From positions 25,976,001-26,040,000 of the forward strand of contig OX485803.1 of the NCBI GenBank assembly GCA_950295325.1: a stretch of DNA of 64,000 bases, in the 5' to 3' direction. This document shows, in pieces, positions 22,675 through 33,570 of this stretch. The translations under genes and the position numbers were made by a program. Below the pieces are notes generated by a model. That model was not told the DNA's origin. It worked only from the letters and a program-made list of their open reading frames with translations, and did no database searches. This DNA comes from Polytrichum commune. Its lineage: Eukaryota; Streptophyta; Polytrichopsida; Polytrichales; Polytrichaceae. How positions within the stretch are numbered: position 1 is the first letter of the stretch; each line of letters starts with the position of its first letter.

Positions 22675-25600
22675 GCGATGGCTTCCTGTCTCTTCTCCTC
22701 GTTTCTCTTATGTCTGGACAATTCTTTGAGTGCTTCCATTGCACAATAGATTGTGCTCCGCCATGCGTTCCATAAGACCGCCCCTAGATGCGGTTGTTCA
22801 TCTCGAAATGCTAAGTCCACCCTCTGGCACCATATTGCCCACAGGGTGTGTGCCCGTAAGATATCCCATGGAGTTTCCATGGTGACTTTGTAGGCTGCTG
22901 CCGTGTCCCATTTAAGTTCCTCCTCCATTACAGGTCCCAGGGGCTCGGTCATGAGCCCTCTACTGATCTCTGTCCATGTGGTGTAGGCCGGTGGGAGCTC
23001 CGTTAGCTGTCTTGTGTTTCGGAAGAGTTGCCAGGCTTTGCTGATCCCGGGGCAGTCATAGAATGCATGTTGTAAGGTTTCTCGGCTCTGGTCCACGCAT
23101 AGCTGACATGCACTCGGGAGGCCCAGCCTTTCTCTCCATGCTCCGACTGGGAGCCCCTCTGTTAGTATCAGCCACTACATGGCTGACACTTTTCTAGGAA
23201 GGTAAGGGTGCCATATTCTGTTAAAGAATTTGGCCCTTTCTTTGCTGTTGTATCCTGCCTCCTCCAATTCGGCGTCTACTCGCATCGTGTGGTTGTTTTG
23301 GCGTAAAGCTACTCTGTAACCTCGCTTGGTAGAGTAGTTGAGTATTGTGGTCTCTGCGAGGATCCCTATACGGCGCCATTGCCACTCCTTTGGGTCCCAC
23401 TCTAGGTTGCGAACCCAATCGTGGCCCCATAGCCATAGGGTGTGTTCAGGTTCTACCTCCCTTGGGTTGAAATCTAGCACCGCTCTTCTGGGACCTCCGC
23501 ATACAACAATTCGTACTTCTTGGAATTGATCATCCGGTGGTGTGTGTTGGTGTTCTATGCATTGTAGTCTCTCTGAGATGTCCTTGCTGTATAGGGGGGC
23601 TTGGAGCGGCTCATTTTGCATGACGTCGAGAACCTGGGTTATAGAGCCGTCTGGAGTCTTAGCCGCCACCCATTGTCCTGGTTCATGTGGCGGTGCAGGA
23701 GATGCGTCCCAAGGTATGCTATTACGAACTCGAGCGTACAGGTTTGGGGTGACGCTGGTTCTGCGTAGAGTCCCCTGTTCTTCGAAGACTTTCCACCCAC
23801 TGCCATCTGCTCTTAGTACATCTTGTAGAGAGGTAATATTTCTTCCTGGCCACCAGCTCATGGTTGTAGTTGGCTCCGTACCCCACTGGATACCGGTATT
23901 GCTGGTGAGCATTCTATTTCCAAAGATTGGTTGGTGCAGGATTTCGGCCCAGCTTGCTGGGTCTTGTTGCTCTAATCCCGATTGTAATGTGCTCCAGGCT
24001 TTCATCACGCCTTGCCACATTGTGGATCCTTGCTTCACTAGTGTCCGCGAGTTCATTATCCAGTTGGCGTGCGCCGGCCATTTCCCTCTACGCGATTGTC
24101 TGGTTTGGGCAACTCTGTACCTTACTAATGCTTTCCAAGGTTCGTATCCTACTGATAGTCCTCTTACGAGTAACTTGACCAGCAGTGCTGAGGTTTGCCA
24201 TTGCGGGTCAAGGATTTTTATGCCCCCCCTCACAATTGGTAATACCGCCGTATCCCATTTGACTCTTGCCCTTGTGTTTGATTCTCTTCTTCCTGACCAC
24301 ATGTAATTTCTCACCATTGCTCGTGCAAGTTTGAGAGCCTTACATGAGAGATCTGAGCAAGAGGCTAGATACCAAATGGATGAAAGCACCACTTGATTTG
24401 AGATCATAATTCTTCCAGCTAGAGATAATTTTTGGCTGGCCCACTTGGCTAAGTGTTTTCGTAGTTGGTTTAACATCTTGTTGTCTTTTTCCTGTTGCGG
24501 TATGTGAAGGCCAAAAGGATATCCTAGGTACCTCGTGACTTCCCCTGGGAGAAGCCATTTCAGCCCCGCTGCCTCCCCCCATTGCCATTCCCGTTCCGTT
24601 GGTGCCACCCATAGGCCCACCGATTTGTGAAGGTTGAGTTTGGCTCCCGATGCTGCTCCAAATCGATCTATCACCGTAAGTGTGCGATCCATATTGTCCC
24701 TATTGCCATCCAGGAATAATAGTGTGTCGTCCGCAAACATTTGGTTGGTGATGGTGGTGTTGTCGGGTAGCCGCAAGCCTTGTACCCTGTTTTCTGGATG
24801 TTGTAGCATTTGTCCAAGAACGTCAACCGTCAGTAAAAATAAGTATGGTGCAAGGGGGCAGCCTTGCCGAACTGATCGTTGAAGGCTAAAGGTTGTTGAT
24901 TGTTCTCCATTGACAATGACTGTCGCTGTTGCATTCATGTTGAGGGACATTACTTGATTGATCCATTTGCTATGAAACCCCATTGTTTCCATTGTTTGCC
25001 GGAGGAAGGTCCAATTAACCCTGTCGTATGCTTTCTCAAAATCTAACAGGAGCATGCTTAAGTTTTGCTTGTTTTCTAATGCCCATTCTATGGCTTCAAA
25101 AGCTAGGAATATGTTATCTAGAATACATCTATTTGGTACGAATCCGGTCTGAGAGGGTAGAATCCAGTGGTGTAGGAGAGGTTTCATCCTATTAGCATAC
25201 ACTTTTGCTACTACTTTGTACAAGGTATTAAGGAGGGAAATCGGCCTATAGTTCTGAACTCTGAGCCGGTCTTCAGATTTTGGTAATAGCGCTATTTTGG
25301 TAATATTTAATTCATCAGCTATTCCTTCTTGACTAATGGACTCCGCTACGAAGTTATGGATATCAAATTCAATCTCCTCCCAAGTTTCCTGGTAAAACTC
25401 GGCTGGAATCGTGTCAGCTCCCGGTGCTTTGCCTGAGGGCAGCTGCTTGACTGCATTGGCGACTTCTTCTTGCGTAATTGGCTTGAGCAGTTCTTCGTTG
25501 TGCTCAGTAGTGACTGTCTTGTTTATGAGCTGCAGGCAGGCTTGCCTTTCTTCTTGATTGTCTTCCACTTGTTCGTCTCTTGTGTACAAGTCTTTGTAAA

Positions 25601-26906
25601 ATGCAAGGATGTGTCGTTCCAGCTCCGCTTGTGTGCTCAACAGGGTGTCTCCCTCCATAAGTTGCTTGATCGTAATTTGGCGTCTTTGTCCCTCATAGTG
25701 CTCAAATAACTCCTTTGTGCACCTATCTCCCACCCTTGCCCACTTGGAGAGTATGGCGCTCTCTTTAAATTGGAATTTTTGCTGCTGTACTTCGTGCAAC
25801 TTGGCTTGGGCATCACTTAGCCGATCCCGAGCTTCTTTGGATCCCCAGTTTCGCTGTAGTTCGTCTTCGGCTTCGATAATGTCCTCAAACTGTTCGAGGT
25901 AAGTAGCCTTCCAACGTTGTTTCTGCTGGCGAGTAAGTTCAGCCGATTTCTTTCTTATTGCGTGGTTGGCAGCCACGACCTTGGCGTTCCAGCTTGGTAA
26001 GGTCGGATCTTCCATGACTTCTCTCCATGTGGCTACTAATGCTGCTTTGCTTTCAGGATGTTTGAGGAGTCCTTTGTTAAAGAAAAATTGTTTGGCTTTT
26101 CGAGGGCCTGCATTGTTGAAGTGCAGAAGGACTCCTGAGTGGTCTGATATGTCAGGCACTTCCGGTAAGATTTCTGTGGTGCCTCCTGTGTTCGCCATTG
26201 GCGGGGGTATGTATATCCTGTCGATTCGGGATTGGACCATTGAGTCATCATTGTGTGCGTTACTCCAAGTGAATGCCTTGGTGGTTTTTCTCCGGAAAGC
26301 GCCTACATGGAATGCATCCCTTACTCCTAGCCTCACTAGGAGTCTGTTCCATGCCTCCATTTCCCGATTGCCAATGTTGGTCTTGCTGGTACCTCCTTGC
26401 TTGTCTCTAATGCTTTCTATGTTGTTGAAATCGCCAGCTAGTACCCATTCCGCCTCTGGGAGGGAGGTCTGGGCAATGTGATTCCATAGCATGGCTCTAG
26501 GGCCGGTGTCGCTAAATCCATATATGTTGATGATTCCCAATTGGAATCTCGGGCTGAGATTAAGGACGACATATTGTGCTCTTCCTGGGAAGAGGATGCC
26601 ATGGTGTGTGATTGTCAATGCTAGTTTTTCCGAGAGGATGATGCCCGTGCCCCCGGTGAATCGGCCCGTTTGGGCGGAGAATGATGTCTCGTTCCAAAGG
26701 CTAGAGCCCCCTCGAAACTCTATAAATCTGGTTTGCTTGAGGCTTGCTTCCTCGGGTAACTTCGTCTCTTGTAATAGTAGCACATCGGCTTTAGGAGTGG
26801 TGTTGTTGAAAATGTCTTGAATCTCTCTGCGCTTCCGTCTTCCGAAGAAGCCCTGACCCAGACCCCGGGTGTTCTGAGTCGCAATCGTGATTTCTTCGCC
26901 TTTCAT
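22539..26906 (-). pseudogene. LINE ORF2: endonuclease and reverse transcriptase
   Basis: ATG at 26904-26906 overlaps the ORF1 stop (ATGA). Residues 1-225 are an APE-like endonuclease (TQNTRGLG at the start, QETKLPEE, AGDFNNIES, SDHSGVLL). RT follows: YRPISLLNTLYKVVAKVYANR, SQTGFVPNRCILDN, LDFEKAYDRVNW, RQGCPLAPYLF, and the catalytic FADDTLLF at about residue 722. The frame is open for 1,243 codons to a TAG at 23175-23177. It then continues in the same frame for 211 more codons with a zf-RVT type block (CQLCVDQSRETLQHAFYDC), so the TAG is a point mutation, probably from CAG. Such proteins nick DNA and copy LINE RNA at the break. EN and RT motifs look intact; the broken C-terminus and ORF1 make the copy inactive. 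Confidence 0.9.
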
Positions 26907-29185
26907 GGAGATTTGCAGAGGGTTTCCGCGCTGGAGGTTGTTACCTCCGTGTTTGATGTCGCGGTGCGATGGTGTGTCGCTTGTAGGGGGGTGCTAGGAT
27001 GGTACTTCTCAATCATCTCCATCCATGGCGGCGTATGTTCAATGTGGTCAATGGTGTCTGCAGTGTGTGCTGTTATTGTTTTTCTGATTCCTGCCTCCAT
27101 TGACTGCCATTTGAAATTCTGCCCTTTTCTCGGTTTTACCTTGGCTTCGATTACTGCTACACTCGCAAAGAGTGTGCAGGTAAACTCCCCTTCCACATCT
27201 TCCTCCCAGCTGGCAAACCACCGCCCTTGCGTCCATTTCTGAAATGGGTTAGATAGGTTGTTATTGAAAATAAGTACCTTGTGCAGTGCTTGCGAGGTTT
27301 TGTTGACCACATGTTGCCTAGCTCTGGTGGATGTCCAAGGTATTCCCGCTAAGAGTTCTGCAATGTGAACAATCGATATTGCCGTGTGAGGTTGTGTCCT
27401 TCCGTTTACCAAGAATTTTGTGTGGTCTGTGAGTTGATTCTTGGCTAGGAGCGGAATGACTTGCAGGGTTTTGCGGGCTGACTGGGGTGTGTTTGGTATG
27501 CCGAGCTCTGTCCAAAAATCCTCCGCAAGACGTCCTGATCTGTACCCTTGGCGTGTGATTGGTGCTGAATCAGGCACTCTGGGAATGCAGGGTTTGGTTT
27601 TCGTTCTTCCCCTGTCAGTTTGCGCTCCTGGTGTGTGTGCGATGTCTTCATTAGGTGGTCTGGTTCGCCAGACGAAAGTTGGAGAGGGTGTTTTCACTTG
27701 CGGGGCGGGTGTGCTTTGGTTATTCTGCTGGGCAGGGGGACTTGTCAGTCCGCGATTTGGAGATTGAAGCTTGGGGAAGTTGATGTCATTGGGGAGTAGC
27801 GATGCCGGTACTTCTTCTGCTTGTCCCAGTGCATTCAGTTCCGTAGATTGCGACCTTTCCTCCGTGGTCTCTGGTGGTGGAATCTGGTCGTTGGGCTCCT
27901 CTGCCTCTACCGCGCCTACAGTGTCTTCGGGTAGGGGCGATGCCGGTGCTTCATCTGCAAGTTGTTGCGGCCTCTCTTCGTTATGTGGGTCTCGTGTCGT
28001 ATCTGATGGCGGATCCGGATTGTTTGGCTCTTTAATCTCTGCTGCACTCTTGGTGGGTAGGTCTTCAGGAGCTGCATTGGTTGGCGCATCGGTTGGCTCA
28101 GCAGATTGGATGGCTTCCTCTGGCTGCATGTGTGGTGGCTGGATGATCGGTGGCGACTCACCTGGTGCTACTTGCGGCCGAAAGTCTCCTCTTCTCGGTC
28201 GTTGTCGTCGCATTTCTCGCCATCTTCCCGGTGGTTCCCTCTTGGGACAGTGTCGCACTTGGTGGTCTCTTGACCGGCAGCGGCCGCATTGGTTGGGAAG
28301 ACCACTGAACTCCAATTCATATTCTGCCACCCCTTCCCCATCTAACCTAGGTATTACTATCATCTGTGGCAATTTGTTAAGGTCTTGCACCAGGAGGCGT
28401 ATGCACGGTCCGAAGAGTTTAGCTTTGTATGCTTCAGATGTATCTATCGATATCATTTGCCCTATTTGCTCCCCTATTGTGCGGAGGAATGTTTCCTCTC
28501 TTAGGACTTGACAAAGGTCGACTATTTGTACCCACACTGGGTAATCAAGTTTCTCTATGGCCTGCGGTGCTCTGGGGTTGAAATGCGGCCGCCAGCTGGA
28601 GAAGAGGATCGTTGCTGCTTCGCACGTCAACTCCGTCTGGTTGAGTGCATGGAGACGGCCTTCTGGGTGATCGAAGGTGACTTCGAACAGGTTGTTCGAT
28701 TTCAGTGACAGAAGTGAGAGGGAGGGATGGAGGGCTTCCTTAGCCCATGTCGTTAGGGTTTTGAGTCCGGGGTGTTTGCCCTGGACTCTTCCAAAAAGGG
28801 AGACTGCTGCTTTGCCTTCACAGCTGGCTCGCAGCTTACTGAGTAGCGCCTCTGGTACATTGATGTTGAGCTTGCGCTTGTGATTCTCCTCTCTGTCCGG
28901 CTCCTTAATTGGTGTATGCTCCTGGGTACTGTTGGTTTGTGTTGCTGGCGGCGTGGAAGTGTTAGTCTCAGATGAGTTCTATGACCTAGCTGCTGGCTCC
29001 GAAGGGCGTTGCTCTTCTACTTGCGCAGGTGGTCTACTACTCTGATTGTTATGCTTCTCGGGTGCGCGCTCCTCGGCATCGATTCGTCTCCAGATTTGTC
29101 AGTTTGTGGTCCGCGTAGTCTCCTGGCGGCGTGTTCCAGCTTGGGCGATCGTTCCTTGTTGCGCTTGTTCGTGAGCAGACGCCAT
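26903..29185 (-). pseudogene. LINE ORF1: DUF4283-like and CCHC zinc knuckle protein
   Basis: The best start is ATG at 29183-29185 (MASAHEQAQQG). The frame runs about 760 codons to a TGA at 26903-26905, interrupted by TGA at 29099-29101 and TAG at 28979-28981. The first 100 residues are polar and disordered. A DUF4283-like block follows (NLFEVTFDHPEGRLHALN, then SSWRPHFNPRAP, DYPVWVQI). At about residue 296 there is a CCHC knuckle (QCGRCRSRDHQVRHC), and after it a long Pro/Glu/Thr-rich tail. ORF1 proteins bind the LINE RNA. Both nonsense codons are explained by C to T changes. The stop overlaps the ORF2 start by four bases. Confidence 0.82.
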
Positions 29186-29319
29186 TGTAGCTATGTCAAT
29201 CCTTGATTAGTTGCTATGTTAGATGTTGACCATTGTTGCGTTCTTCCTGAGGCACCGGATCTCACCCGGTCCTCCGCCGCCCGACGCGCTACCAGCAGGT
29301 TCCGGGAGGGTGCTATGAT

Positions 29320-29371
29320 CTCATTGGGGGTCATGAGCCCTAACCACCAAGCCAAGGCCCGTGGTGCCTTA
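29320..29371 (-). mobile_element. tRNA-derived SINE, A-box half
   Basis: The minus strand reads TGGCTTGGTGG (29344-29354), a good A box, then 17 bases identical to 14060-14076. No B box follows on this side, whereas one does at 14040-14050, as expected if the LINE split one SINE. Confidence 0.45.
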
Positions 29372-30120
29372 TCAACATCTAATTATACCAAAGGTTCCTT
29401 CTCCTCTGCACAACCCATGCTTTATTTATTACCTCCTCTCGGAAGGTCTCTCGTTAACATTCTTTGGTAATACTTATTTGCCTAAGTAAGATCTTTGTAC
29501 TACCACACAATCATCCCCTCCTAATTGTTCAACATGCCACTAATATATTTAGTCCTCAATTCTATTATTGAAGATTCAACCTAAAACTTTTGCATCCTCA
29601 TACAATCTCTAGATGTCCTAGTAGAGACTAATAGAAACCGGCCTTGGCTTCATACATTTCATGACAAAACATTTATACAATCTTTACGCAATCCTATCAT
29701 AACTATATCCCTTCTTCATACACCCCACACTTAATCAAAATGGTCACACCAAAAATTCATTGATCCCTACTTAGATAGTCTTCTAAGCACGATCTTATCT
29801 TTCTTAATCTCATCATCTTCTTAACCACTCATTCATTTATGTGGTTTTTTCTTAACATAACCTTTTATCTTATCCTTCCTACCTTATCCTGGGGATACTT
29901 AGGGTAAAATCCTACTTGCTCGGTTCTACCAATCTTTTCTACTATGGTAAAACTTGTTTGAATTTTTAATAGTAGAGCTAGTCATTGCCATGTGGGTTGT
30001 AGCTAGCCTAGGGTTAACAACTCATTTTATATGCATGGTTCATTTTGCGGGGTGTGAACATAGACCCATGACCTTGGTGTGAATGGAGACTCCAAACATG
30101 TGCTTGTTTTCTTGGCAAAA
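29372..30120. other. intergenic, nothing recognised
   Basis: A/T-rich with no supported gene. The first part may be the SINE tail. Confidence 0.3.
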
Positions 30121-30665
30121 TGGACTAGGGGCTCTTTGCACAGTCTTCAGACACTCTTGTCAATGCCATTTAGTCTTTGTGCAATTAACCTGCCAATGCC
30201 AAATGCTGGTTTCAAAATGGACTTTGGTAAACCAAGGGAAAAGAACATCAGCCTTGACATGTGCCTAACTTTGAGGACGTTGGTTTTTATTTTATTTTTA
30301 TGGACTAGGGGCTCTTTGCACAATCTTCAAACACTCTTGCCAATCCCATTCAGTCTTTGTGCAATTAATCTACTAATGCCAAATGCCGGTTTCAAAATGG
30401 AGTTTGGTAAACCAAGGGAAAAGAATATCAACCTTGACATGTGCCTAGCTTTGAGGAGTTTGGTTTCGTTTGGTTTTCTTGGTTTTTTTGGTTTGTTTGG
30501 TAAGATTGTCCAATTCCAACTTTGATCAGAAACGGAGATTTTAAGGCCTCGCAAAAGCATTGTCTTGATCAAAGTTGAAGGGGAGGTCACACTTTAAAAA
30601 AAAGTTGGTTTCAAAACGGAGTTTGGTAAGCCAAAGTAAAATAATTTCAGCCTTGATATGTGCCT
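30121..30665. repeat. 180-bp tandem repeat, two full units plus a partial one
   Basis: TGGACTAGGGGCTCTTTGCA starts at 30121 and again at 30301, exactly 180 bp apart, and both units share GGTTTCAAAATGGA and CCTTGACATGTGCCTA. A partial third unit is at 30607-30665. Sequence resembling the spacer (GGAGATTTTAAGGCCT at 30533) resumes after the CACTA element at 38630, so the CACTA element split this repeat region. Confidence 0.75.
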
Positions 30666-32920
30666 AAAATAACTTCAAGAAGTTTGGTTTCAAGGGTGGT
30701 CCACTACTACAAAACACGTCTTTTACAACTGGGTTTTCCAACTCATACAAGTGAGAAAACTAGGACTTTACTGACGTGGAAAACGACCAGTCGCTCCGGA
30801 CAAGCAGTAAAGGAATATCGGACAGGACGTTCCCAATGGCAGTGAAGTTGGACTTGCGACGCGTGCCTTATTTCATAGAGTCATGTCCTATTTCACTATG
30901 TTTTGGCAATATAAGTAAGATACGACACACGTCCATATAACTCAACGAAGTGATACAATATCACGGGCACTAGTCATGTAAGGTTTTGTTTACTTCACTG
31001 AACAAAGTAATACAATGAAAAATGCGTATACATACATTCTAAATTACTAGTGAACGATAAGAACGTGGTTGAAACAAATATGTAACCACGTGGCTAAGAT
31101 TAATTGAATTAATTTTCACACATTACTTATTCCAGTAATCGCGGACAACCAAGTGGGTAGTCAATAACGTTGCGTAGTTAGCTTCTTTGACTTTAGGTAG
31201 TAAATACATACAACAACTGCATATTTTCTTACTTCACGTCGTCATGTAAACATCACTGTCTGGAGTGATGTTTACCTCAACCAGTGGTTTATGATCTACG
31301 TTGTTAGGTCATGTGGTTCACGAATGTTTTTTTTGTGTATTACTAGCAGTGAAGTATACATGATATTGCCAAGTGTATGTGTAACTGTATGTAGTAAGTG
31401 TCTGTGACTACCAAGAGTGAATACATATTTAGATGGCATATATTTCTTACTTGAAGTCGTGATATCTATATTACTATGTAACGTAATGTAGACAACAAAT
31501 TCTGGTATTTTGTTGTACGTTGTGAGGTTATGTGGTCTTCACATGTCTTTAGTGTATATTACTGGTACTGCAGTGAATATCGACTGCGCTAAGTGGCATG
31601 ATTAGGCTGCAACTGTGCGCATTTACTGCAACTAGTAACATGCGGCTGACTCAACATAGTCATAAATTTATGGCATTAACAATATATTGATATTTATCAT
31701 ACGAGGATCATCGCAAACATGATCATTTAGTTCAAAAACCAAATCATATTGATCCAATAGTGTCATGAATGTTTCACAAATTACTTCTAACAATGGTAAA
31801 CACTGAATTCCAAATGTCTGCAAATCAACCTAGGTCTACAAATCCACTCCACACTCACGTAGCCGCACATAAATTTACACATTCGCTTAACCAAAGAATG
31901 TAATGGCCCTTCGCTTTGCCAATAGTAGTCACTGGAGGGTCGTCTCCAGTGAGAGGTTCGAGCAAAGGATAGTCGTCTTCAAGTGACTCCGTGACGGCCA
32001 ATGATACATAACCATTGCCAATCACCTTCTCATGCAGCATCCCACCTGCTACATTTTGAACTACACCCTTCCCAATGGTTTTCGTTTTCGAATCCGGAGA
32101 ATCATAGCCACGCAGGTAAACCAAGTCCCCCGTAGTCTGCACAATTCCCACGTACATATGTTACTGTTCCAAATTTTGAATACGAATCACATTATTTTGC
32201 TGGTGTTGATATTTGCAGATCAAAGAAATATTCAATCCAAAGTACTAAAGTTACATTGTCGTCATATCTACTTTGCTATGTCAGTTTTTCTTTACTATGT
32301 CAAGTAATGTTTACTATGACATGTCCAGTAGTGTTTACTATGTGCAGTAATGTTTACTATGTGCAGTAATGTTTTTGATGGGCTAGACCTCAATTTCTAT
32401 GCAATGTTTATTCAACCATTTTAGCCTTACATTGATTAATGCATTGTAAACCAATGTAGAGAAGGACATTAATGTTAGTTCTACCGAACATGGCCGAAAA
32501 TTTTAGAATTTCCTAGTTTTAGAATTTCCTACAGCTGGTTCTTAGTATGCACCACTTCTTACATAAATGTATATCTCTTGAAATCCATCTCTAATGTCTA
32601 AACACTCCACGGCTTTATGGCTATCACATTACTGCTTCTAGTAATATAGGACAACTATGTTGCAGGCCAATAACTATACGTAGTAAGCGTTAGTGACTAC
32701 GGGTAGTAAAAAAATACGACAATGGCCATTATTGTATACTGGCTACAATGATACTTCACCATGTGGAGTTATGTTTACATAAAAATATAACTTAGCATAA
32801 ACACTCAGAATAATGCAACTCCCCTTCGTGAGAACGTAACCTTTCTGCAGCATTGCACCGGCCTCCAAAATTAATTTCTCGTCTTCACTCAGACGTATAC
32901 GCTTTGATTTAGGTCCCCTC

Positions 32921-33236
32921 TTTCACACACACACACACACACACACATTTTCATTCATACAAATATACACATACCTTTGTCAATACATTTGGTGAAGACA
33001 TTAGGTTATACATTCCAAACCCTAACATTTGGATTATTTCTCATATCCACACTAACAATCTTATCATTACATTCACATATATATTCACACACACACACAT
33101 TTTTATTCATACAAATATACACATACCTTTGTCAATGCATGTGGTGAAGACATTAGGTTACACATTCCAAATCCTAACCTTTGGATTATTTCTCATATCT
33201 ATACTAACAATCTTATCATTACACTTATATATATAT

Positions 33237-33272
<36 letters not shown>

Positions 33273-33570
33273 TTTCATTCATACAAATATACACATACCT
33301 TTGTCAATGCATTTGGTGAAGACATTAGGATACACATTCCAAACCCTAACCTTTGGATTATTTCTCATATCCACACTAACATTCTTATATTACACTCACA
33401 CATATATTCACACACACATACACATTTCCATTCACACAAATATATAAACATACCTTTGTCATTGGATTTGGTGAAGATATGGGGTTGCATACTCCAAGTT
33501 CTTCGCTTTTGATTTATCTCTTATATCCACACTAGCACTCTCATAGTCATACATACATTTTCATTTATTT
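32921..33570. repeat. about 155-165 bp tandem repeats with embedded (CA)n
   Basis: Four to five units each contain an (AC)n run, CATTCATACAAATATACACA, a TTTGGTGAAGACATTAGG block, CCAAACCCTAAC and CTCATATCCACACTA. The longest CA run is at 33239-33270. Copies diverge to the right. Open frames here are products of the repeat and not genes. Confidence 0.8.

Larger units (their letters stand above)
14077..29319 (-). mobile_element. L1-type LINE, near full length, with nested chromovirus
   Basis: The minus-strand LINE has a GC-rich 5' leader (29186-29319), ORF1 (ATG at 29185), ORF2 with endonuclease, RT and a C-terminal zinc-finger part, and a GC-rich 3' region (14077-14403) that lies on the far side of a nested LTR retrotransposon (14409-21454). 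Without that insertion it is about 8.2 kb. A 17-bp direct repeat, CTCATTGGGGGTCATGA, flanks the whole unit (14060-14076 and 29320-29336) and is read as the target-site duplication. No poly(A) tail is visible at the 3' end (near 14077), which is unusual for plant L1. Three nonsense codons and one frameshift make it inactive. Confidence 0.75.

Noticed and set aside
23542-24306. 254-codon plus-strand ORF inside the LINE
   Set aside because: Antisense shadow of ORF2, which has clear RT motifs on the other strand.
27771-28511. 246-codon plus-strand ORF
   Set aside because: Antisense shadow of LINE ORF1.
29257-29371. Complete tRNA gene
   Set aside because: Only an A-box-like motif is present here. 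No cloverleaf with a B box could be built; a SINE half fits better.
33129-33512. 127-codon ORF rich in His/Thr
   Set aside because: It is a translation of (CA)n and the surrounding tandem repeat.
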